Assembly: GCF_013364235.1 (NCBI RefSeq)
Contig: NZ_CP054919.1
Span: 7,158,041-7,222,040, forward strand
Origin: Kitasatospora sp. NA04385
GTDB taxonomy: Bacteria; Actinomycetota; Actinomycetes; Streptomycetales; Streptomycetaceae
Length of the DNA: 64,000 nucleotides
Direction: 5' to 3'
Shown here piece by piece: positions 16,469 through 23,922 of this stretch. Made by a program: the position numbers and the translations under genes. Position 1 is the first letter of the stretch, and each line of letters begins with the position of its first letter. The notes beneath the pieces are model-generated. The model had not been told where the DNA came from. It was given only the letters and a program-made list of their open reading frames with translations, and ran no database searches.

Positions 16469-18475
16469 ATGAGTGAGCTGCGGCTGACCACCCTGACGCT
16501 GCCGACCGCCCCGGTCGGACCCGTCAACCCCCTCCCCCCGCTGTTCGGCGGCGCGGACCTGCACCAGGTCGAGGACGCCGGCGAGGCGGACGAGGAGATG
16601 CGCCACAACATCGGCTACGGCCGGGTGCCCTCCGTCATGCCCTACCTGGTGCAGGACGGCTACGCCCGCGAGCGGTCGCCCGCCGAGCACCCCGTCGCGG
16701 TGCTGGAGAACGACACCCTGCGCGCGGTCTTCCTGCTCGGCGCGGGCGGCCGGCTCCAGTCCCTGGTCCACCGGCCGACCGGGCGCGAACTCCTGTTCCG
16801 CAACCCGGTGTTCCAGCCCGCCAACCTCGCCCTGCGCGGCGCCTGGCTGGCCGGCGGCGTCGAGTGGAACATCGGCACCATCGGCCACTCGCCCACCACC
16901 TGCGAACCCCTGCACGCCGCCCGCCTCACCCGCCCGGACGGCACCCCGGTGCTGCGGATGTGGGAGTACGAGCGGATGCGCGGCGTGGTCTTCCAGATCG
17001 ACGCCTGCCTCCCCGACGACTCCCCGGTCCTGCTGGTCCACGTCCGGATCACCAACCCGCGTCCGGACACCGTCCCGATGTACTGGTGGTCCAACATCGC
17101 CGTCCCCGAGGCCCCCGACGTCCGGGTGCTGGCCCCGGCCGACGCGGCCTGGCAGTTCTCCTACGACCGCAAGGTCCGCCGGGTCGCCCTCCCCGCCCCC
17201 GACGGCACCGACCTCAGCCGCACCACCCTCTCCCGGGACGCCGCCGACTACTTCTTCGACGTCCCCGCGGGCCGCCGGGGCTGGGTCGCCGCCCTCGACG
17301 CGGGCGGCCGCGGCCTGGTCCAGGCCTCCACCGAACGGCTCCGCGGCCGCAAGCTCTTCCTCTGGGGCCAGGGCGAGGGCGGCCGGCACTGGCAGGAGTG
17401 GCTGTCCGGGCCCGGCCAGGCCTACCTGGAGATCCAGGCCGGCCTGGCCCGCACCCAGCTCGAACACCTGCCGATGCCGGCCGGCGCCCGCTGGGCCTGG
17501 ACCGAGGCGTACGGACTGCTGGAGGCCGACCCCGCCGCCGTCCACGGCGCCGACTGGACGGCCGCCCGCACCGCGGCCGAACGCGCCCTGGACGCGCTGC
17601 TCCCGCAGCACCTGCTGGACGCCGAACTGGCCGCCGCCGACGACTGGGCGGACCGCGCACCCGAGGAGATCCTGCACACCGGCTCCGGTTGGGGCGCCCT
17701 GGAACAGCACCGCCGCACCCTGGCCGGCGAAGCCCCCCTGCCCACCCCCGGCACCCCGTTCCCGGCCCGCACCCTGGGCCCCGAGCAGGCCCCCTGGCTC
17801 GAACTCCTCACCCACGGCACCATCAGCACCGACGACCCGGACCGGCCGCCGTCCTCCCACCAGAGCGACCCGGTCTGGACGCGGCCGCTGGCCGCCGCCG
17901 ACGGCTGGCTCGCCCACCTCCACCTCGGCACCCTGCACGCCCACGGCGGCGACCACGAGGCCGCCCGCGCGGCCTGGCTGCGCTCGCTGGAACGGCGGCC
18001 CACCGCCTGGGCCTGGCGCAACCTCGGCGCCCTCGCCGCCCACACCGGCCGGCTCGACGAGGCCGCCCGCGCCTACCGCCGGGCGCTGGGCCTGGCCCCC
18101 GGGCTGCTGCCGCTCGTCCTGGAGGCGGCCGGCGTCCTGCTCCGGGCCGGGCACCCGCAGGAGGTCCTGGACCGGGTGGAGGCGCTCGACCCGGCCCACC
18201 GCGCCGTCGGCCGGGTCCGCTGGGCGGAGGCCCGGGCCGCGCTGGACGCCGGCGACACCGAGCGCTGCGGCCGGCTGCTGCGCGAGGGCATCGAACTCCC
18301 CGACCTCCGCGAGGGCGAGGACTCCCTGCACGCCCTCTGGTTCGCCCACCGGCGCGCCGCAGCAGCCGCCGACGACGCCGCCGACGACGCCGACGGCACC
18401 GGTGCCGCGCGGCCCGCACCGGGACTCCCGCGGGCCTACGACTTCCGGATGCTGGCCGCCGAGGGGGCCGGCTGA
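16469..18475 (+). CDS. DUF5107 protein with C-terminal TPR repeats
   Basis: A 668-residue protein. The N-terminal half contains VAVLENDTLRAVFLLGAGGRLQSL and SNIAVPEAPDVRVLAPADAA, matching the DUF5107 beta-sandwich proteins that sit with sugar transporters and are thought to be carbohydrate-active. About residues 480-600 hold TPR-like helices (AWRNLGALAAHTGRLDEAAR and similar). Start ATG 16469 lies 35 nt after the permease gene, so it is the last gene of the uptake operon. It probably acts on the imported sugar in the cytoplasm; the reaction is unknown. Confidence 0.8.
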   Translation: MSELRLTTLTLPTAPVGPVNPLPPLFGGADLHQVEDAGEADEEMRHNIGYGRVPSVMPYLVQDGYARERSPAEHPVAVLENDTLRAVFLLGAGGRLQSLVHRPTGRELLFRNPVFQPANLALRGAWLAGGVEWNIGTIGHSPTTCEPLHAARLTRPDGTPVLRMWEYERMRGVVFQIDACLPDDSPVLLVHVRITNPRPDTVPMYWWSNIAVPEAPDVRVLAPADAAWQFSYDRKVRRVALPAPDGTDLSRTTLSRDAADYFFDVPAGRRGWVAALDAGGRGLVQASTERLRGRKLFLWGQGEGGRHWQEWLSGPGQAYLEIQAGLARTQLEHLPMPAGARWAWTEAYGLLEADPAAVHGADWTAARTAAERALDALLPQHLLDAELAAADDWADRAPEEILHTGSGWGALEQHRRTLAGEAPLPTPGTPFPARTLGPEQAPWLELLTHGTISTDDPDRPPSSHQSDPVWTRPLAAADGWLAHLHLGTLHAHGGDHEAARAAWLRSLERRPTAWAWRNLGALAAHTGRLDEAARAYRRALGLAPGLLPLVLEAAGVLLRAGHPQEVLDRVEALDPAHRAVGRVRWAEARAALDAGDTERCGRLLREGIELPDLREGEDSLHALWFAHRRAAAAADDAADDADGTGAARPAPGLPRAYDFRMLAAEGAG

Positions 18476-18520
18476 GGCGAACGGCGGGAGCCGCCGGCGT
18501 CACGGCTCCCCGTCGGAGCC

Positions 18521-18542
18521 GACCGGACCGCACGGTCCGGTC
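18521..18542. terminator. Hairpin between convergent genes
   Basis: GACCGGACCG and CGGTCCGGTC form a perfect 10-bp stem with a 2-nt spacer, followed by a direct repeat of the right arm. It lies between the DUF5107 gene and the convergent ArsR-type gene and can terminate both. Confidence 0.6.
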
Positions 18543-18559
18543 CGCACGGTCCGGTCCGC

Positions 18560-18889
18560 TCAGCGGGCGGCGCGGAGCTCCTCCAGCAGCATGCCCTGGT
18601 CGGCGAGCAGTTCGGTGAGGATGCGCCGAGCCGTCCGGAGCAGCTCGGCGACGTCCGCGCCGGCCAGGGCGTACACCACCGTCGATCCCTCGCGGGTCGC
18701 GGTCACCAGGCCGGAGCGGCGCAGGATGGCCAACTGCTGGGAGAGGCTCGACGGTTCGATGTCGAACTCGGGCAGCAGGTCGCGCACCGGCGTCGGTCCG
18801 GCCTGGAGCAGTTCGAGGACCCGGATTCGCACCGGGTGGCCGAGCATCCGGAAGAACTCGGCCTTGGCCTGGTACAGCGGTACGGGCAT
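18560..18889 (-). CDS. Small ArsR-family winged-helix regulator
   Basis: A 109-residue single-domain regulator. AEFFRMLGHPVRIRVLELL, PVRDLLPEFDIEPSSLSQQLAILRRSGLV and a beta-wing (GSTVVYALAG) are the ArsR signature. No CxC metal site is seen near the recognition helix, so it is probably not a classical metal sensor. Start ATG 18889 has GGAGGAAG just upstream. It follows the roadblock gene by 44 nt on the same strand, forming a two-gene operon. Confidence 0.88.
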   Translation of the reverse strand: MPVPLYQAKAEFFRMLGHPVRIRVLELLQAGPTPVRDLLPEFDIEPSSLSQQLAILRRSGLVTATREGSTVVYALAGADVAELLRTARRILTELLADQGMLLEELRAAR

Positions 18890-18933
18890 GCTTCCTCCCC
18901 TTTTCCGGCGGCACGCGGGCCGCCGTCCCGCGC

Positions 18934-19308
18934 TCAGACCTCCAGCGTCGACTCGATCCGCTTCAACTGGTGCCGGGCCATCGCCAGGTTGGACCGGGTG
19001 CGGTTGAGCGCGAGGTACAGGAACAGGCCGCGTCCGCTGGACGTGGTGAGCGGCCGGATCAGGTGGTACTGGTTGGTCAGGGTGACCAGGATGTCCTCGA
19101 TGCCGTCGTCGTGGAGATTGAGCATTTCCATCGCCCGCATCTTGGCACGGACGAGGTCCGTGTTGGCGGCCGCTGCGACGTTCAGGTCGATGTCCCCGCC
19201 GTCCCCGAGAGTGCCGAGCGCCATGCCGCTGCCGTAGTCCACCAGGGCCACCCCGATGGCTCCTTCGATGGTCATGGCTTCCTTGAGCGAGGTTTCGAGG
19301 TTCGCCAT
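18934..19308 (-). CDS. Roadblock/LC7 domain protein
   Basis: A 124-residue roadblock protein: LKEAMTIEGAIGVALVDYGSGMALG, then LTNQYHLIRPL and LFLYLALNRTRSNLAMARHQL. It is clearly related to the roadblock protein at 155-538. The ATG is preceded by AGGAG. The operon partner is an ArsR-type regulator rather than the kinase and GTPase of a conservon. Similar pairs are thought to sense or scaffold, but no function can be stated. Confidence 0.85.
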   Translation of the reverse strand: MANLETSLKEAMTIEGAIGVALVDYGSGMALGTLGDGGDIDLNVAAAANTDLVRAKMRAMEMLNLHDDGIEDILVTLTNQYHLIRPLTTSSGRGLFLYLALNRTRSNLAMARHQLKRIESTLEV

Positions 19309-19527
19309 CGCCTGTCTCCTGTCGTGGCTGTGATCGGTTCGGCACGACTGTAGGAACGGGATCGCACTGCGGCCGAGTGTTGACCGGAATCTTTCGTTTC
19401 TGGTTCAAGGTTGATCGATCAGTGTCGATCTGCTGACCACATGAAGACATTTGCAACTCAGGATGTGAACAGTTCACGCGTACGCGATTTCTGCGGCACC
19501 CCCCGGGGAAGGGCCCCGGAACGTGAC
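19309..19527. promoter_or_regulatory. Roadblock-ArsR upstream region with palindrome
   Basis: A relatively AT-rich stretch upstream of the roadblock start. TGATCGATCA at 19413-19422 is a perfect palindrome and a candidate operator. No gene is supported here. Confidence 0.4.
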
Positions 19528-19561
19528 GGGGCCCGGGAGCGGTATCCGGCTCCCGGGCCCC
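19528..19561. terminator. Strong hairpin ending the tRNA-like array
   Basis: GGGGCCCGGGAGC (19528-19540) pairs perfectly with GCTCCCGGGCCCC (19549-19561), a 13-bp stem with an 8-nt loop. It lies 19 nt past the second permuted tRNA-like unit on the minus strand, so it is the likely end of the transcript starting upstream of the DUF7873-like gene. Confidence 0.75.
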
Positions 19562-19580
19562 TGTGTGCCACCCAATTGCT

Positions 19581-19717
19581 GCGCACCGGCACGTTTAAGG
19601 ACGGCGATCATGTTTACGGCGTTCGCTTTACCGTTGAAGCTACCGCGCCACGTAGAGGCGCAGGAGGGAGTCGAACCCCCATCTCACGCCATGGGCCCCG
19701 TCCGGTCGATCCGGCGC
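19581..19717 (-). tRNA. Circularly permuted tRNA-like gene 2 (3' half before 5' half)
   Basis: On the minus strand the 3' half comes first: anticodon-stem strand GGCGT (19690-19686), variable loop GAGAT, T arm GGGGG-TTCGACT-CCCTC (19680-19664), acceptor strand CTGCGCC (19663-19657), then TCTA and CGT. The 5' half follows: acceptor strand GGCGCGG (19649-19643), T8 A9, D arm GCTT-CAACGGTA-AAGC with the conserved GG, GA, and anticodon-stem strand ACGCC. The acceptor stem forms 7 pairs (one G-U) and the anticodon stem 5. Flanks pair again (GGACGG with CCGTCC, CCGG with CCGG), joining the loose ends. If the loop joins GT from the 5' half to CCCAT of the 3' half, the anticodon would be CCC, but this is uncertain. 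No CCA is encoded (CTA stands there). Confidence 0.7.
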
Positions 19718-19719
19718 TC

Positions 19720-19879
19720 GGTGGCGAATGCTGAGACTTGAGCGAGAGCCTGAGTTTCACGGGGTGCCTCTGCCGTGTTGGGCCACCCCGGCACGTGGTG
19801 CCGGGGGAGGGACTCGAACCCCCACCGTTCCCCGAAGTCAGCTTCAACCTCAGTGTCAGCTTGCGCTTCGCGCGCCACC
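19720..19879 (-). tRNA. Circularly permuted tRNA-like gene 1 (3' half before 5' half)
   Basis: Order on the minus strand: anticodon-stem strand CGGGG (19834-19830), variable loop AACGGT, T arm GGGGG-TTCGAGT-CCCTC (19823-19807), acceptor strand CCCCGGC (19806-19800), ACCA, CGT, acceptor strand GCCGGGG (19792-19786), T8 G9, D arm GCC-CAACACGGCAGA-GGC, A26, anticodon-stem strand CCCCG (19764-19760). All stems pair perfectly only in this permuted reading except one G-U-type pair in the T stem. Outer flanks also pair: GGTGGCG with CGCCACC, GCTGA with TCAGC, TGAG with CTCA. CCA is encoded. The anticodon is unresolved; a loop CTGACTT (GAC) would lie wholly in the 3' part. A normal-order reading fails. 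Confidence 0.72.
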
Positions 19880-19895
19880 CCGGTCTCACCCGGGG
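19878..19895. terminator. Hairpin after the DUF7873-like gene
   Basis: CCCCGG and CCGGGG pair across a 6-nt loop, 12 nt past the DUF7873-like stop on the minus strand and abutting tRNA-like unit 1. It may attenuate, or mark a processing boundary between the mRNA and the RNAs. Confidence 0.4.
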
Positions 19896-19906
19896 CGTTC
19901 GTGGGG

Positions 19907-20638
19907 CTACCCGAACAGGTAGCCGAAGACGGCGTCGCCGACCCGCCGGTCGTCGACCTCCGCGCCGTTGGCCTCCTCACGGGCGAACTGCACCGCCTGC
20001 TGCAGCTTCTCCACCCGCTCCAGCAACTCGTTCACCCGCCGCGCGGGCAGCGCGCCGGAGAACTTCACCGTGGTCCAGTACCCGACCGGGACGTCCTCGT
20101 AGTAGACCTCGACCTGGGCCGGGTGCTTCTCCGTGGCCTCCGCCTTCACGTGGTTGCGCGGCACCTTCCTGGTGCGGATCGTCCGCACCGCCTCGGTCTT
20201 CCACGCGTCCGTGGACACGTCCAGCGACCAGGACTCCGCGGCGTCCAGCACCGGGAGCTTGCGCACGAACGTCCGCAGGTCGGTCAGCTGCTTCTCCAGG
20301 AACAGCAGGTACGTCACGGGGGCGCCGGCCACCAGCGTCCGCCCGTCGACCACCACGTCGGCCCGGGCCGCGGTGTTCGCCCAGTCCTTGGTCGCCGTCA
20401 CGTCGAACAGCCGGGTCAGCGTCGCCGCCGTCGCCCGCAGCACGTCCTCCGCCTTGACCTGCACCCTGGTCGACTCGGGGGGCAGCTGCTCGCCCTCCTC
20501 GTCCTTCGGCTGGTACGTCCGGGACAGACCGGCCAGCAGCGCGGGCTTCTGCAGGTCCTGGTGGGACTGCGTCAGCTCCTGGAACGACTTCGACTTGACG
20601 CCCTTTTCCACGGCGATGATCTGGTTCAACTTGGCCAC
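19907..20638 (-). CDS. DUF7873-like conserved protein, unknown function
   Basis: A 243-residue soluble protein starting AKLNQIIAVEKGVKSKSFQEL, which I recall as a conserved actinobacterial and actinophage family (DUF7873; name from memory). The N-terminus is charged and helical; the middle (VTYLLFLEKQLTDLRTFVRKL) and C-terminus (RRVNELLERVEKLQQAVQFA) look coiled. No enzyme motif is seen. Start is GTG at 20638 with no ribosome site; TAGCGT lies about 10 nt upstream with GTGACG 18 nt before it, so a leaderless transcript is likely. It is immediately followed, on the same strand, by the two permuted tRNA-like genes and one terminator, so a shared transcript and a functional link are plausible. 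Confidence 0.75.
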   Translation of the reverse strand: MAKLNQIIAVEKGVKSKSFQELTQSHQDLQKPALLAGLSRTYQPKDEEGEQLPPESTRVQVKAEDVLRATAATLTRLFDVTATKDWANTAARADVVVDGRTLVAGAPVTYLLFLEKQLTDLRTFVRKLPVLDAAESWSLDVSTDAWKTEAVRTIRTRKVPRNHVKAEATEKHPAQVEVYYEDVPVGYWTTVKFSGALPARRVNELLERVEKLQQAVQFAREEANGAEVDDRRVGDAVFGYLFG

Positions 20639-20772
20639 GGGCAGGACGCTAGCGGCCCGCCCGTCCGACCGTCACCCGGTTTTCCGCCCGGCCGGACGGA
20701 CCTGTGCTGACCTGGGCACGTCAGCGCAGAACTGCCGGGAAAGTCTGATGTTGATGTCACTCCGGACGGGTA

Positions 20773-20787
20773 ATCTCAGGCTGAGAT
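20773..20787. promoter_or_regulatory. Inverted repeat upstream of the helicase gene
   Basis: ATCTCAG-G-CTGAGAT is a perfect 7+7 nt repeat about 120 nt before the helicase start. It overlaps TAATCT (20771-20776), a possible -10 box, so a repressor bound here would block transcription. The 266-nt region also contains the opposite promoter of the DUF7873-like gene. Confidence 0.5.
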
Positions 20788-20904
20788 GCTCGATCACCAC
20801 ACCCCACGCACCCGCTGCGCCCCGTCGCCGCCCCCGGCCACGGCCCCGCAGCCGCAGGCGTCGCCGTCTGCGTTCTCGTCCGGCCACACTCACGGGAAGA
20901 ACAG

Positions 20905-23799
20905 GTGACGCCAGTGCCCAGCAGCCCCACGCCCGAGGAGCAGCTCGACCCCGCGGCCCGCGCCGCCGCCGAGGAGGAGCTCAGCCCCGCCGAGCGCTAC
21001 GCCGCGGCCCGCGAGCGCGCCAAGGAGCAGGCCACCGCGCTGTACGGCTTCCAGCAGCTGTACGACTTCCCGCTCGACGACTTCCAGGTCCGCGCCTGCC
21101 GCACGCTGGAGGCCGGCCAGGGCGTGCTGGTCGCCGCGCCCACCGGCTCCGGCAAGACCATCGTCGGCGAGTTCGCCGTCCACCTGGCGCTGGCCGCCGG
21201 CCGCAAGTGCTTCTACACCACGCCGATCAAGGCGCTGTCCAACCAGAAGTACGCGGACCTGGTCAAGCGCTACGGCCAGGCCAAGGTCGGCCTGCTCACC
21301 GGCGACAACTCCGTCAACGGGGACGCGCCGGTCGTCGTGATGACCACCGAGGTCCTGCGCAACATGCTGTACGCGGGCTCCAGCGCCCTCGACGGCCTCG
21401 GCTACGTGGTGATGGACGAGGTGCACTACCTCGCCGACCGGTTCCGCGGCGCCGTCTGGGAGGAGGTCATCATCCACCTCCCCGAGTCGGTGACCCTGGT
21501 GTCGCTCTCCGCGACGGTCTCCAACGCCGAGGAGTTCGGCGACTGGCTGGACACCGTCCGCGGCGGCACCGAGGTGATCGTCTCCGAGCACCGCCCCGTC
21601 CCGCTCTGGCAGCACGTGATGGCCGGCAACCGGATGTACGACCTGTTCGCCAGCCCCGACCGGGACGGCCGCCCCAAGGGCAGCCTGAAGAACCCCGCCA
21701 AGGCGGTCAACCCCGAGCTGGTCCGGCTGGCCCGCTCCGAGGCCGACCGCGGCCGGGACAGGTTCGCCCGCGGCCGGGGCCGCTCGATGCCGGCCGGGCG
21801 CCCCGGCCGGGTCTGGACGCCGAGCCGGGTCGACGTCATCGACCGGCTCGACGCCGAGGGCCTGCTCCCCGCGATCACCTTCATCTTCAGCCGGGCCGGC
21901 TGCGAGGCCGCCGTCCAGCAGTGCCTCAACTCCGGCCTGCGCCTGAACCGGGACGCCGACCGCTTCAAGGTCCGCCAGTTCGTCGAGGAGCGCTGCCGCG
22001 ACATCCCCGACGAGGACCTGCACGTGCTCGGCTACTACGAGTGGCTGGACGGCCTGGAGCGCGGCATCGCCGCCCACCACGCCGGCATGCTGCCCCGGTT
22101 CAAGGAGGTCGTCGAGGAGCTGTTCGTCCAGGGCCTGGTCAAGGCGGTCTTCGCCACCGAGACGCTCGCCCTCGGCATCAACATGCCCGCCCGCTCGGTG
22201 GTCATGGAGAAGCTGGTCAAGTGGAACGGCGAGACCCACGCCGACATCACCCCCGGCGAGTACACCCAGCTCACCGGCCGGGCCGGCCGCCGCGGCATCG
22301 ACGTCGAGGGCCACGCGGTGGTCCTGTGGCAGCGCGGCCTCGACCCGGAGGCGCTGGCCGGCCTGGCCGGCACCCGCACCTACCCGCTCAAGTCCTCCTT
22401 CCGCCCCTCGTACAACATGGCCGTCAACCTGGTCGGCCAGTTCGGGCGGCACCGCTCCCGCGAACTGCTGGAGACCTCCTTCGCGCAGTTCCAGGCCGAC
22501 CGCTCGGTGGTCGGCATCGCCCGGCAGGTGCAGCGCAACGAGGAGGGGCTCGACGGCTACCGCGAGTCGATGACCTGCCACCTCGGCGACTTCGACGAGT
22601 ACATGCGGCTGCGCCGCGCGCTCAAGGACCGCGAGAACGAGCTGGCCCGCGAGGGCTCCTCGCAGCGCCGCAACGCCGCCGTCGAGGCCATCGAGCAGCT
22701 CAAGCCCGGCGACATCATCCACGTCCCGACCGGCAAGTTCGCCGGCCTCGCCCTCGTCCTCGACCCCGGCCTGCCCCCGGCCGGCCGCAACGGGCACGGC
22801 CGCGGCGGCCCGCGTCACCCCGACTTCCAGGACGGGCCGCGCCCGGTCGTGCTCACCGCCGAGCGCCAGGTCAAGCGCCTCGCGATGATCGACTTCCCGT
22901 ACCCGGTCGCCGCGGTCGACCGGATGCGCATCCCGAAGTCCTTCAACCCGCGCAGCCCGCAGTCCCGCCGCGACCTCGCCTCCGCGCTGCGCACCAAGGC
23001 CGGCCACCTCGAACCCGAGCGCTACCGCAAGGGCCGCGCCGCCGCCGCCGACGACCCCGAGATCGGCCGGCTGCGCACCGCCCTGCGCCAGCACCCCTGC
23101 CACGGCTGCGACGAGCGCGAGGACCACGCCCGCTGGTCCGAGCGCTACCACCGCCTGCACCGCGACACCGAACTCCTCGAACGCCGGATGCGCTCGCGCA
23201 CCCACACCATCGCCCGCACCTTCGACCGGGTCTGCGGCCTGCTCACCGACCTCGGCTACCTCAGCGGCGACACCGTCACCGCCGACGGCAAGCGCCTGGC
23301 CCGGCTCTACGGCGAACTCGACCTGCTCGCCTCCGAGTGCATCCGCGAAGGCGTCTGGGACGGCCTGGCCGCCGCCGAACTCGCCGCCTGCGCCTCCGCG
23401 CTGGTCTACGAGGCCCGCCAGTCCGACGACGCGACCGCCCCCCGCGTCCCCGAGGGCGGCGCCAAGGAGGCGCTCGGCCGGATGGTCCGGATCTGGGGCC
23501 GGCTGGACGCCCTGGAGGAGCAGCACAAGATCTCCACCGCCGAGGGCGTCGGCCAGCGCGAGCCCGACCTCGGCTTCGCCTGGACCGCCTACCGCTGGGC
23601 CCTCGGCCACGACCTCGACGCCGTCCTGCGCGACGCCGACATGCCGGCCGGTGACTTCGTCCGCTGGACCAAGCAGCTGATCGACGTGCTCGGGCAGATC
23701 CAGGACGCGGCCGGTGACGACACCGACCTGCGCAAGACCGCCCGCAAGGCGGTCGACGGCATGCGGCGCGGCATCATCGCGTACTCGTCCGTCGGCTAG
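20905..23799 (+). CDS. helY: HelY/Ski2-like DEAD/DEAH-box RNA helicase
   Basis: A 964-residue superfamily 2 helicase. It has Walker A APTGSGKT (about 78-85), TTPIKALSNQKY (motif Ia), DEVH (about 171-174), SLSATVSNAEEFGDWL (motif III) and the QLTGRAGRRGID motif VI with the Ski2 spacing. The long C-terminal part contains a CHGCDERE segment and the helical DSHCT-like region. Start GTG 20905 follows GGAAG; a GTG at 20914 is an alternative. The family acts on RNA, in mycobacteria as HelY. In many actinobacteria it follows tatA-tatC; those genes are absent here. A perfect 21-bp terminator follows. Confidence 0.9.
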   Translation: MTPVPSSPTPEEQLDPAARAAAEEELSPAERYAAARERAKEQATALYGFQQLYDFPLDDFQVRACRTLEAGQGVLVAAPTGSGKTIVGEFAVHLALAAGRKCFYTTPIKALSNQKYADLVKRYGQAKVGLLTGDNSVNGDAPVVVMTTEVLRNMLYAGSSALDGLGYVVMDEVHYLADRFRGAVWEEVIIHLPESVTLVSLSATVSNAEEFGDWLDTVRGGTEVIVSEHRPVPLWQHVMAGNRMYDLFASPDRDGRPKGSLKNPAKAVNPELVRLARSEADRGRDRFARGRGRSMPAGRPGRVWTPSRVDVIDRLDAEGLLPAITFIFSRAGCEAAVQQCLNSGLRLNRDADRFKVRQFVEERCRDIPDEDLHVLGYYEWLDGLERGIAAHHAGMLPRFKEVVEELFVQGLVKAVFATETLALGINMPARSVVMEKLVKWNGETHADITPGEYTQLTGRAGRRGIDVEGHAVVLWQRGLDPEALAGLAGTRTYPLKSSFRPSYNMAVNLVGQFGRHRSRELLETSFAQFQADRSVVGIARQVQRNEEGLDGYRESMTCHLGDFDEYMRLRRALKDRENELAREGSSQRRNAAVEAIEQLKPGDIIHVPTGKFAGLALVLDPGLPPAGRNGHGRGGPRHPDFQDGPRPVVLTAERQVKRLAMIDFPYPVAAVDRMRIPKSFNPRSPQSRRDLASALRTKAGHLEPERYRKGRAAAADDPEIGRLRTALRQHPCHGCDEREDHARWSERYHRLHRDTELLERRMRSRTHTIARTFDRVCGLLTDLGYLSGDTVTADGKRLARLYGELDLLASECIREGVWDGLAAAELAACASALVYEARQSDDATAPRVPEGGAKEALGRMVRIWGRLDALEEQHKISTAEGVGQREPDLGFAWTAYRWALGHDLDAVLRDADMPAGDFVRWTKQLIDVLGQIQDAAGDDTDLRKTARKAVDGMRRGIIAYSSVG

Positions 23800-23809
23800 G
23801 GGCTCTTTT

Positions 23810-23857
23810 CGTAGCTTCGTACCTGCGTAGCTCCGTAGCTCCGTAGCTCCGTAGCTA
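23810..23857. repeat. 8-nt tandem repeat after the helicase gene
   Basis: Six in-register copies of an 8-nt unit near CGTAGCTC (CGTAGCTT, CGTACCTG, three CGTAGCTC, CGTAGCTA) fill the gap between the helicase stop and the terminator. Such short perfect repeats are prone to slippage. Confidence 0.85.
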
Positions 23858-23860
23858 CGT

Positions 23861-23907
23861 GCCGAAGGGCCCGGCCGCTCCGTACGGGAGCGGCCGGGCC
23901 CTTCGGC
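23861..23907. terminator. Perfect 21-bp bidirectional terminator
   Basis: Arms 23861-23881 and 23887-23907 are exact complements with a 5-nt loop (GTACG). It separates the helicase gene from the convergent gene at 23923. Confidence 0.9.
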
Positions 23908-23922
23908 GTCGGCGGGGGCCGG

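Noticed and set aside
18934..19308. Complete conservon
   Set aside because: No histidine kinase, DUF742 or GTPase gene lies beside either roadblock gene in the window.
19614..19889. Open reading frame across the tRNA-like array
   Set aside because: It crosses strong RNA stems, lacks a ribosome site and gives basic low-complexity protein. It is a shadow of the RNA genes.
19878..19899. A third permuted tRNA-like unit before unit 1
   Set aside because: CCCCGG and CCGGGG pair like acceptor strands, but no T arm precedes them; the upstream sequence is the end of the DUF7873-like gene. Kept only as a hairpin.
19570..19900. Two or three ordinary tRNA genes in tandem
   Set aside because: In normal order the acceptor and anticodon stems do not form and D-loop GG is missing from the first candidate. 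The permuted order pairs all stems, so normal tRNAs were rejected.
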